Assembly: GCA_002403415.1 (NCBI GenBank)
Contig: DHHS01000033.1
Location: forward strand, 1 to 15,410
Length of the DNA: 15,410 nucleotides
Direction: 5' to 3'
Origin: Sphingomonas sp. UBA4766
GTDB taxonomy: Bacteria; Pseudomonadota; Alphaproteobacteria; Sphingomonadales; Sphingomonadaceae
Part shown: piece after piece, positions 5,585-12,682 of the stretch
Layout of the letters: each line of letters begins with the position of its first letter
Numbering within the stretch: position 1 is the first letter of the stretch
Position numbers and translations under genes: made by a program
Notes under the pieces: generated by a model
What the model was told of the DNA's origin: nothing
Database searches by the model: none
What the model saw: only the letters and a program-made list of their open reading frames with translations

Positions 5585-6792
5585 GCGGGGTCACCCTGCC
5601 CCAGGCGCCGTGGCGGAGGCGCGCCCGGCTGGCGGCGCTGTGCGATGCGCTGGGCGCAGCGGCGGGGGACTCGCGCTTTGTCGGCGGGATTGTGCGCGAC
5701 ACGCTGGTCGGGATTGCCGCGCATGACATCGACATCGCCACCCGCTTGCCCCCCACAGACGTCATGGCGCGGCTGCGCGCCGCCGGGATCAAGGCTGTGC
5801 CCACCGGCATCGCGCATGGCACGATCACCGCTGTCCTGCCCGATGGGCCGGTGGAGGTCACCACGCTGCGCCGCGATGTCACGACCGATGGTCGCCACGC
5901 CACCATCGCCTATACTGACGACTGGCGCGAGGATGCGGCCCGGCGCGACTTTACCATCAACGCGCTCTATGCCGATCCGGTGAGCGGCACCGTGTTCGAT
6001 TATTTCGGCGGGCTGAGCGATCTGACCGCGCGGCACGTGCGCTTCATCGGCGACCCATTGAAGCGGATTGCTGAGGATCATTTGCGGATCCTGCGGTTCT
6101 TTCGCTTCCTTGCCCGGTTTGGCGATGCACCCGATGCCGATGCCCTTGCCGCGTGCGCCAAGCGCGCCAACGACCTGATGGCGCTCAGTCGCGAACGCAT
6201 CGCCGATGAGCTGCTGAAGCTGCTCGTGACCGATCGCGCGCCGGACATCGCCGCCCTGATGATCACCCATGGCATATTTGCGCCTGTCCTTCCCGAAGTC
6301 ACCAGCGCCAAGCGGCTGGGGCATGTGACGGCGGTGGAGGCAGCCGCCGGACTTGCCCCCGATCCGGTTCGGCGGCTGGCCGCACTGCTTCCCGATGATC
6401 CCGCGCTCGGCGAGCAGATTGGCGCGCGGCTCAAGCTGTCAAATGCGCAGCGCAAGCGGCTGATCTCGGCGTTGACGCCCGAGACGGGCGCGCCGCATGC
6501 GCTTGGCTATCGGCTGGGGATAGAGGGCGCGCGCGACCGGCTGGCGCTCCACTTGCCCCCAACTGAGGCGACCGTCGCCATCGCCGGGCTACGCGAATGG
6601 GAAGTGCCACGGCTGGGGATTTCAGGCGGTGATCTCGTCGCCATGGGGCTGTCGCGCGGCCCCGATGTCGCGCGTGCGCTCCGCCAGATCGAGGATCAAT
6701 GGGTGGCGGAGGGTTTTCCAGATGCGCCGCGCGTCACCGCCATTACGGCCGAGATCGTGGCTCAGGCTTTGCGCGCGTCCACCAGCGCATAG
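5581..6792 (+). CDS. cca: CCA tRNA nucleotidyltransferase (class II)
   Basis: Adds or repairs the 3'-CCA end of tRNA. The 403-residue protein has the class II head-domain motifs: FVGGIVRDTLVG (33-44), the metal-binding HDIDIAT (Asp49, Asp51), the RRDVTTDGRHA segment (97-107), RRDFTINALY (121-130) and the neck helix GDPLKRIAEDHLRILRFFRFLARF (starting at 157). The rest forms helical body and tail. GTG at 5581 overlaps the nudL TGA as GTGA, which fixes the start better than an upstream ATG at 5515 inside nudL. Poly(A) polymerase I has a related head, but the length and motif set fit the short alphaproteobacterial CCA enzyme. The last 31 bases overlap the 3' end of the convergent GGDEF/EAL gene. 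Confidence 0.94.
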   Translation: MSGVTLPQAPWRRRARLAALCDALGAAAGDSRFVGGIVRDTLVGIAAHDIDIATRLPPTDVMARLRAAGIKAVPTGIAHGTITAVLPDGPVEVTTLRRDVTTDGRHATIAYTDDWREDAARRDFTINALYADPVSGTVFDYFGGLSDLTARHVRFIGDPLKRIAEDHLRILRFFRFLARFGDAPDADALAACAKRANDLMALSRERIADELLKLLVTDRAPDIAALMITHGIFAPVLPEVTSAKRLGHVTAVEAAAGLAPDPVRRLAALLPDDPALGEQIGARLKLSNAQRKRLISALTPETGAPHALGYRLGIEGARDRLALHLPPTEATVAIAGLREWEVPRLGISGGDLVAMGLSRGPDVARALRQIEDQWVAEGFPDAPRVTAITAEIVAQALRASTSA

Positions 6793-8468
6793 GCCTCATC
6801 CGCCATCACGGCATGGCCAAAATGATAGCCCTGTGCATAGGTGCAGCCCAGCGCGGCCAATGTCTGCGCAAGTTCGTGGGTTTCCACACCCTCCGCCGTT
6901 GTTTTCATGCCAAGCGCCTGCGCCAGGCTCAGGATCGCGCGCGTAATCGCAATCTTGTCGCGATCCGCGAGCATCCCGGTCACGAAACTGCGATCCATTT
7001 TCAGCACGTCGATCGGCAATTTCTGGAGATTGGCGAGGTTGGAATAGCCCGTGCCGAAATCATCCATCGCGAGCGTAACATCCAGCGCCTTCAGCGCCTG
7101 CATGATCTGGGCAATCCGGTCAGGATCGGCGATCAGCGCGCTTTCGGTCAACTCAAGCGTGAGGCGGTGCCCGGCGATGCCACTGGCCTCCAGCGCCTGC
7201 TTCACCAATTGCGGCACATTGTCGCGCTGCAACTGGATCGCAGAGACGTTGACCGCCATTTTGACGCTGCGATCGCCGCCGCGCGCATCCCAGGCGGCCA
7301 GCGTCGCCACCGCTTCGCGCAACGCCCAGCGCCCCAGCGGCACGATCAGCCCCGATTCCTCCGCCACTGGAATGAACGCGCCTGGCCCGACATCACTCCC
7401 GCCATCGCTGCGCCACCGGGCCAGTGCCTCGAACGCGACAATCCGCCCGCTCGCCAGGTCGACAATCGGTTGATAGGCAAGCGTCAGGCTTTGCGCGTCG
7501 ATGGCGCGGCGCAGCGCGGTTTCCAGCCCGAATTCGGCGCGCGCGCGGTCAAATGCCTGCGGCTGATACGCCTCGACCTCGCCCGACACCTTGGACCGCT
7601 TCGTGGCAAATTGGGCATGGCGGACCAGATCCTCGGCATCGTCCACCGGATCACCGCCGAACGCCACACCGATCGAGCAGGACACGCGAATCTCGAAATC
7701 CGATAAGCGAAAGGGGGTCGATAACGTGGCCAGCACGCGCTTGGCGAGATGATCGGCATCCTGCCGACCCTGATCGAGCGTCAGCATGATCGCAAACTCA
7801 TCACCGCCAATCCGCGCGAGCACATCGCCCCCGCGGAGCGCACCACGAATGCGCCGGGCAACCGTAATCAACAGCTCATCGCCTGCAAGCGAACCAAGGC
7901 ACGCATTGACACGGTTGAACCGGTCAAGGTTGACGATCATGACGGCATAGCGTTCATTATCGACACTCGGCTCGGCGATCAGTGTTTCGAGCGTTTCGAC
8001 AAAGCCTTCGCGATTGGGCAGCCCGGACAGGGCGTCGGTCAGCATTTCACGGCGCAAATTCTGCTCGGTGCGGCGCTCGCCCGTGCAATCAATCAACGTG
8101 ACCAGGCAGCGATTGTCACCGCGCGTCGAACGCGCCAGATGCACCTGATAATGGCGGCAGTCGACCGTATCGCCATATTGCCAGATAAAGTCATTGCTGG
8201 CCGCGCCCGACACCGCAAACGCGTTCACCCGCTCGCCAATCTGCATGAGCAGGGGGGCCGCATCCCCCTCCCCGGCAAGGCCCAATACCCTGAGCGGCCG
8301 GTTCATTTCCACCGCCGTCAGCACCCCGGCATCATGCTCGATCATCAGCGCCGGAATGGGAAGCAACCCGATCAGCGGTTCGCAATCTTGACTGGGCGGC
8401 GGCGGGCTGTCTTGCCGGCGCGTGCCTGACAAGTGCTGCAAAAGCGATCGGGGCAAGCGAACAGCCAT
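6762..8468 (-). CDS. PAS-like/GGDEF/EAL cyclic-di-GMP protein, probable phosphodiesterase
   Basis: 568 residues with no membrane segment, so a cytosolic signalling protein. Domain order: PAS-like sensor (about 30-135), GGDEF (about 140-295), EAL (about 310-560). The GGDEF signature is intact (221-225), with an RGGD inhibitory-site motif (212-215) five residues upstream. However, the first Asp of the usual DxDxFK metal segment is Asn180 (NLDRFNRVN), and the Lys is also Asn. EAL residues appear complete: EAL (347-349), Asn407, Glu439, DDFGTGYS (469-476), Lys490, EGVET (526-530) and Gln546. This favours c-di-GMP hydrolysis, with GGDEF possibly a GTP-sensing or weak cyclase domain. It starts 59 bases after parC, which lies upstream on the same strand, with a palindrome in between, and ends convergently inside cca. 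Confidence 0.93.
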   Translation of the reverse strand: MAVRLPRSLLQHLSGTRRQDSPPPPSQDCEPLIGLLPIPALMIEHDAGVLTAVEMNRPLRVLGLAGEGDAAPLLMQIGERVNAFAVSGAASNDFIWQYGDTVDCRHYQVHLARSTRGDNRCLVTLIDCTGERRTEQNLRREMLTDALSGLPNREGFVETLETLIAEPSVDNERYAVMIVNLDRFNRVNACLGSLAGDELLITVARRIRGALRGGDVLARIGGDEFAIMLTLDQGRQDADHLAKRVLATLSTPFRLSDFEIRVSCSIGVAFGGDPVDDAEDLVRHAQFATKRSKVSGEVEAYQPQAFDRARAEFGLETALRRAIDAQSLTLAYQPIVDLASGRIVAFEALARWRSDGGSDVGPGAFIPVAEESGLIVPLGRWALREAVATLAAWDARGGDRSVKMAVNVSAIQLQRDNVPQLVKQALEASGIAGHRLTLELTESALIADPDRIAQIMQALKALDVTLAMDDFGTGYSNLANLQKLPIDVLKMDRSFVTGMLADRDKIAITRAILSLAQALGMKTTAEGVETHELAQTLAALGCTYAQGYHFGHAVMADEAYALVDARKA

Positions 8469-8480
8469 CTTCGCCTGCCA

Positions 8481-8496
8481 TAATGACTAGTCGTTA
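8481..8496. repeat. 16-bp near-perfect palindrome before the GGDEF/EAL gene
   Basis: TAATGACTAGTCGTTA; one symmetric pair mismatches, all other positions are self-complementary around ACTAGT. It lies 12-28 bases upstream of the ATG at 8468, in the 59-bp gap after parC. It is a candidate repressor or activator site; no specific regulator can be named. Confidence 0.4.
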
Positions 8497-8527
8497 AGGG
8501 TCACTGAAGCGGGCGCGCGGGCTCCGA

Positions 8528-10783
8528 TTAAAAGCGATTGTCGCGCGGAAAGCCGGTGGGCGGCGGTCGCCCCGCTGCTCCCCGCACCGCGCGCCAGGGG
8601 AGCAGATCGGATTCGGTGCGCGTCCGCCCGCTCTCGCCCCCCATTGCCCAGCTTAGCCCATTTGCGAGCACCAGGCCGGTCGCGTCGCTCAGCCCGCCAT
8701 CGCGGTAACGCTGAAGCTGAACCCCCTGCCCGCGCGCCATTTCGGGCAGCTCGACCAGCGGAAAGATCAGCATCTTGCGGTTGTCGCCAATGACCGCAAC
8801 ATGATCGTCGGTATCGCCCAGCGCCCGAACGAGATGCAGCCGCGCGCCGGGGCGCGGCGTCATCACCGTCTTGCCCTTGCGCGTTTCGGCGATCAGGTCG
8901 GCGGCCTGCGCTACAAAGCCGCGCCCATCGCTTGCCGCCAGCAGTACGCGCGCGCTGCGCCCCGCCGCGAACAGCGCAACGATATCGACACTTCCGTCCA
9001 GGTCGATCATCAGCCGCACCGGCTCGCCAAAGCCGCGCCCACCGGGCAGCTTGTCGGCGGCCAACGTGTAAAAGCGCCCATTCTCCGCTGCGAGCAGCAA
9101 CTTGTCGGTGGTCTGCGCGTGAAACGCAAATGCGGGGCCGTCGCCCTCCTTGAACTTCAGCGCATCGGCAGACGTCAGGTCGCCATGCCCCTTCATCGCC
9201 CGGATCCAGCCGCGCTGCGACAGGATGACGGTAATCGGCTCGCGCTCGATCATTGCCTCCAGCGGGATGACGCGCGCCGGGCCCGCCTCAGCGATCACGG
9301 TGCGCCGCGCGCCCAGCGGCGTATCGCGGCCATAGCGTTTGGCGATCACGGCAAGGTCGGCCTTCATCCGCGCGCGTTGCAGCGTGTCGGACGCCAGCAA
9401 CGCCTCCAGCCCGCCGCTTTCGTCGGCCAGCGCATCACGCTCGCGCCGCAGCTCCATTTCCTCCAACCGCCGCAACTGGCGAAGGCGCATGTTCAAAATC
9501 GCCTCTGCCTGCCGGTCGCTCAGCGCGAATTCGGCGACCATCACGGGCTTTGGCTCATCCTCGGTGCGAATAATCTCGATCACCCGGTCAAGGTTCAGGA
9601 ACGCGATGATATACCCATCGAGCAGCTCGATCCGGTCGGCAATCTTGCCCAGCCGGTACCGGGTGCGCCGCCGAAGCACGATGAATTGGTGGTCGATCCA
9701 CGCCGCAAGCGCCTGTTTCAGGCTCATCACGCGCGGGGTGCGCTGCGCGTCGAGCACGTTCAGGTTAAGCGGCACCCGAACTTCGAGATCGCACAGGCGG
9801 AACAGGCTTTCCATCAGCGTGTCGGCGTCAACGGTGCGGCTGCGCGGCTCAAGGATCAGGCGGATCTCGCTGTCCGATTCGTCGCTGACATCGGCGAGGA
9901 TCGGCAGCTTCTTGTCATTGATAAGCGCGGCAATCGCCTCGATCAGCTTGCCCTTTTGCACACCATAAGGGATTTGGGTAACGATAATCCGCCACGTGCC
10001 CCGCCCCTGATCCTCAACCTGCCAGCGCGCGCGCACCCGAAAGCTGCCGCGCCCGGTCGCATAGCTTTCGGCAATCGCCGCCGGGCTGTCGACCACGGTG
10101 CCGCCGGTCGGAAAATCCGGACCCTGAACATAGGCAAGCGGATCGGCATCGGGATCGTCGATCATAGCGGTCGCTGCATCGATCAGCTCGGCGGCATTGT
10201 GTGGCGGGATGCTGGTCGCCATGCCCACCGCGATGCCGCTCGCGCCATTGGCCAGCAAATTGGGGAACAGGCCGGGGAACAGCTCCGGCTCCTCCTCCTC
10301 GCCATTATAGGTCGGGCGAAGGTCTGCGCCGTCATCGTCAATGCCGTCCATCAGGTCGATCGCAACCTGCGTCAGCCGCGCTTCGGTATAGCGATAGGCG
10401 GCGGCATTATCGCCGTCGATATTCCCGAAATTGCCCTGCCCGTCGACCAGCGGATAGCGCAGCGCAAAATCCTGCGCGAGGCGCACCATCGCGTCATAGA
10501 CCGATTGATCGCCATGCGGGTGATACTTGCCGATCACATCGCCGACGACGCGCGCGCATTTCTTATACCCCTGGCTCGGGTCGAGCCGCAGCAGCCGCAT
10601 TGCCCAGAGCAGGCGGCGATGCACCGGCTTCAGCCCGTCGCGCACATCGGGGAGCGAACGCGCTGTAATCGTCGACAGCGCATAGACCAGATACCGCTCC
10701 GACAGCGCGCTGTCGAACGGGGTGTCGAATTGGCCGGGAACATCGCCGGGCGCAGGCGGCGGATCGAGCGTATCGGTGGTCAT
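8528..10783 (-). CDS. parC: DNA topoisomerase IV subunit A
   Basis: Breaks and rejoins DNA in the ParC2ParE2 complex that unlinks daughter chromosomes. The 751-residue length is essentially that of E. coli ParC. Numbered from the GTG at 10786, it shows LPDVRDGLKPVHRRLLWAM (about 45-63), the quinolone-region motif VGDVIGKYHPHGDQSVYDAM (81-100), AAYRYTEARL with the catalytic Tyr133, and FPTGG plus IPYGVQKGKL of the core. The C-terminal half has the repeated beta-pinwheel blades expected for the family. The short, poorly conserved tail argues for ParC rather than GyrA, since no GyrA box is evident. Gln94 occupies the place of E. coli ParC Ser80. The ATG at 10783 is chosen; the GTG at 10786 is directly before it. 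No clear ribosome site is seen. Confidence 0.95.
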   Translation of the reverse strand: MTTDTLDPPPAPGDVPGQFDTPFDSALSERYLVYALSTITARSLPDVRDGLKPVHRRLLWAMRLLRLDPSQGYKKCARVVGDVIGKYHPHGDQSVYDAMVRLAQDFALRYPLVDGQGNFGNIDGDNAAAYRYTEARLTQVAIDLMDGIDDDGADLRPTYNGEEEEPELFPGLFPNLLANGASGIAVGMATSIPPHNAAELIDAATAMIDDPDADPLAYVQGPDFPTGGTVVDSPAAIAESYATGRGSFRVRARWQVEDQGRGTWRIIVTQIPYGVQKGKLIEAIAALINDKKLPILADVSDESDSEIRLILEPRSRTVDADTLMESLFRLCDLEVRVPLNLNVLDAQRTPRVMSLKQALAAWIDHQFIVLRRRTRYRLGKIADRIELLDGYIIAFLNLDRVIEIIRTEDEPKPVMVAEFALSDRQAEAILNMRLRQLRRLEEMELRRERDALADESGGLEALLASDTLQRARMKADLAVIAKRYGRDTPLGARRTVIAEAGPARVIPLEAMIEREPITVILSQRGWIRAMKGHGDLTSADALKFKEGDGPAFAFHAQTTDKLLLAAENGRFYTLAADKLPGGRGFGEPVRLMIDLDGSVDIVALFAAGRSARVLLAASDGRGFVAQAADLIAETRKGKTVMTPRPGARLHLVRALGDTDDHVAVIGDNRKMLIFPLVELPEMARGQGVQLQRYRDGGLSDATGLVLANGLSWAMGGESGRTRTESDLLPWRAVRGAAGRPPPTGFPRDNRF

Positions 10784-10809
10784 CACCGCAGCCGTAGCAG
10801 CGACCTACC

Positions 10810-10823
10810 GGCTTGGCCAAGCC
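10810..10823. repeat. 14-bp perfect palindrome upstream of parC
   Basis: GGCTTGGCCAAGCC, in the 160-bp divergent gap between parC and the lipoprotein gene, 27 bases before the parC start. It could be an operator or a leader hairpin; such GC-rich palindromes also arise by chance in this kind of genome. Confidence 0.25.
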
Positions 10824-10886
10824 CGGATGCGGTGAGGTGGATGGGTGCGAGCGATGCTCAACTATGTCCAAAATGCGGCAACGGAC

Positions 10887-10915
10887 TTTATCCTATCATT
10901 TTAATAGGGTAATAC
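10887..10915 (+). promoter_or_regulatory. Possible promoter with inverted repeat before the lipoprotein gene
   Basis: TTTATC (10887-10892), a 17-bp spacer, then TAATAC (10910-10915), in a locally AT-rich stretch. The spacer holds CCTAT...ATAGG (10892-10896 with 10904-10908). The -35 match is weak, so confidence is low. A clear AAGGAG ribosome site for the gene follows at about 10930. Confidence 0.3.
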
Positions 10916-10943
10916 TCTCTCATTCCATCAAGGAGTTGAGTCG

Positions 10944-11762
10944 ATGCGCTACCCAGCAATTTTGATGACCGCCCTTGCCCTTAGCGGCTGTGCAAAATCG
11001 GATGGCCATCGCGCATCCCTTGCCGAAGAACAGGAAACGAGCGGCCCCGGCGTTGCGATCACAGCAGCGCCGGGTGTGGCCTTTCGCTATGCTTATGACT
11101 TCCGCCTGCCCGCCGCGCGCATTGCCGCCACGCAAGAGGCTCATGCACAGGCTTGCGAAACACTCGGCATTGCGCGGTGCCGGATCACCGCGATGCACTA
11201 TTCCGTCGGCCGCGGCGCGGACCGGATCGACGCCTCGCTGGATTTCAAGCTGGATCCGCTGATTGCGCGCAAATTCGGCGCGGGCGGGATAGATAAAGTG
11301 GTCAAGGCGGGCGGCAAGCTTGGTTCGGTCGACATTACCGGCACCGACGTCGGCGGCGCGATCAAGGCGATTGATGACGCAAGCGCGCGCCAACGCGCTG
11401 ACCTCGACCGTATTGAGGCGCAACTTGCCAAACTGCCCGTGCGCGCGCCTGAGCGCGTTACACTTCAGGAACAGGCCGATGCGCTGCGCGCGGCGCTGAA
11501 CGCCAATGCCGCCAACAAGAGCGAGCAACAGCAGAGCCTGGCCACGACACCTATGCATTTCGACTATGGCACTACCGACGGCTTCTGGGGCTTTGACGCC
11601 GGGTCGCCGATCGGGCTTGCGCTCGGCTTGGGCACGCAATCCTGCTTTGCCGCATTGAGTTTGCTGGCGATTGTGCTGGCGGGGGGTCTGCCCTGGGCGG
11701 TGCTGGGGCTGGCCGGCTGGTGGCTCTGGCGAAGGCTGCGTGACCGCTTCGCCCCTGCGTGA
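10944..11762 (+). CDS. DUF4349-like lipoprotein with C-terminal membrane helix
   Basis: 272 residues. The N-terminus MRYPAILMTALALSGC is a lipoprotein signal with lipobox LSGC (Cys16), so export and lipidation are expected. The body (about 45-130) has alternating strand/helix segments with LPAARIAATQEAHAQACE and ITAMHYSVGRGADRIDASLDFKLD. It is followed by a charged, probably coiled-coil stretch (about 140-195) and a hydrophobic C-terminal segment (about 232-262) ending in arginines. This order, lipobox, beta domain, coiled coil, TM, is that of DUF4349 (PF14257) proteins; function is not known to me. AAGGAG is 8 bases before the ATG. It is divergent from parC, and the 35-bp gap to the next gene suggests co-transcription with the hydrolase, although the two have no obvious shared role. 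Confidence 0.85.
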   Translation: MRYPAILMTALALSGCAKSDGHRASLAEEQETSGPGVAITAAPGVAFRYAYDFRLPAARIAATQEAHAQACETLGIARCRITAMHYSVGRGADRIDASLDFKLDPLIARKFGAGGIDKVVKAGGKLGSVDITGTDVGGAIKAIDDASARQRADLDRIEAQLAKLPVRAPERVTLQEQADALRAALNANAANKSEQQQSLATTPMHFDYGTTDGFWGFDAGSPIGLALGLGTQSCFAALSLLAIVLAGGLPWAVLGLAGWWLWRRLRDRFAPA

Positions 11763-11797
11763 TTGGCGCGAGGCGTGCGAGCAGCTAACGTCGCGCC

Positions 11798-12682
11798 ATG
11801 CGTGCCGTCGTCCTGCTCCTCTTGATGTTGTTCACCGCCATGGCTGACCCCAAACTGCTGACCTGGCCTGACCTGACGGGTCGCCCCCGCCCCGTGCCCG
11901 ACGCGACGATCAGCTATGGGGGTTCCCCCGAACAAAAGGTCGATCTCTGGCTGCCCAACGCGCCGGGCAGGCACAGGACGGTGGTGATGGTGCATGGCGG
12001 GTGCTGGCAGACCGAAATCGCCGACCGCAGCCTGATGAACTGGATCGCCGATGATTTGCGGGGGCGCGGCTATGCGGTGTGGAACATTGACTATCGCGGG
12101 GTTGACCGTGCGGGTGGCGGCTATCCCGGCACCTTCGCCGATGCAGGCGCGGCGACGGACGCGCTGCGCGGGGTGGCGGCGCGCTCTCAGCTTGACCTGA
12201 ACCGCGTGGTCGCGGTCGGTCATTCGGCGGGCGGGCACCTCGCGCTGTGGCTCGCGGGACGTGCCAGTTTGCCCCAGGCCAGCGTACTGCGAACCGCGCA
12301 CCCGCTACCCATTGCCCATGTCATCAGCCTGGGCGGCCTGCCCGATCTTGAAGCAACGGCGGCCAGCCCCGACAATGGCTGCGGCACCGATGTGATCGCG
12401 CGGCTGACCGGCGCGGCGTCCCCCGACCATGCCGATGTCTTTGCTGACACCTCGGTCCCGCGCCTGCTGCCGCTGGGCGTTGGGCAGGACCTGGTCAATG
12501 GTGAGGACGACCGTATCATCCCGATGCGGCTGGGCACCGGCTATACGGCCAAGGCGCGCGCGAGCGGGGACCGCGTGACACTCCACCGCATTCCCGCCAC
12601 CGGCCATGTCGAGCTGATCGCTCCCGAAAGTGCGGCTTGGGCGCGCGCTGTCCAACTGATCGACGCGGCATTCGTCCAATGA
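11798..12682 (+). CDS. Exported alpha/beta hydrolase, candidate arylformamidase
   Basis: 294 residues. It has the oxyanion-hole motif VHGG (65-68), the nucleophile elbow GHSAGG (Ser143), the acid in NGEDDRIIP (Asp237 or Asp238) and the histidine in ATGHVEL (His270), so the catalytic triad looks complete. The fold and HGG/GxSxGG motifs match the BD-FAE/KynB-like carboxylesterase group. Its stop overlaps the kynU start (ATGA), so hydrolysis of N-formylkynurenine to kynurenine, the step before kynureninase, is the natural inference. Against this, the N-terminus MRAVVLLLLMLFTAMA looks like a cleavable signal peptide, which would place it outside the cytosol, away from KynU. A general secreted esterase is the alternative. 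No strong ribosome site precedes the ATG. Confidence 0.85.
   Translation: MRAVVLLLLMLFTAMADPKLLTWPDLTGRPRPVPDATISYGGSPEQKVDLWLPNAPGRHRTVVMVHGGCWQTEIADRSLMNWIADDLRGRGYAVWNIDYRGVDRAGGGYPGTFADAGAATDALRGVAARSQLDLNRVVAVGHSAGGHLALWLAGRASLPQASVLRTAHPLPIAHVISLGGLPDLEATAASPDNGCGTDVIARLTGAASPDHADVFADTSVPRLLPLGVGQDLVNGEDDRIIPMRLGTGYTAKARASGDRVTLHRIPATGHVELIAPESAAWARAVQLIDAAFVQ

Noticed and set aside
5524..6324. 266-codon minus-strand frame opposite cca
   Set aside because: Antisense shadow; the plus-strand frame has a full set of CCA-enzyme motifs.
6699..8429. Long plus-strand frames (335 and 226 codons) opposite the GGDEF/EAL gene
   Set aside because: Shadows of the GGDEF/EAL gene; arginine/histidine-rich composition without recognisable motifs.
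8801..10912. 703-codon open frame on the plus strand opposite parC
   Set aside because: It is an antisense shadow of parC in GC-rich DNA: rich in Arg/Gln/His, no domain, no ribosome site, and it runs past the parC start into the intergenic gap.
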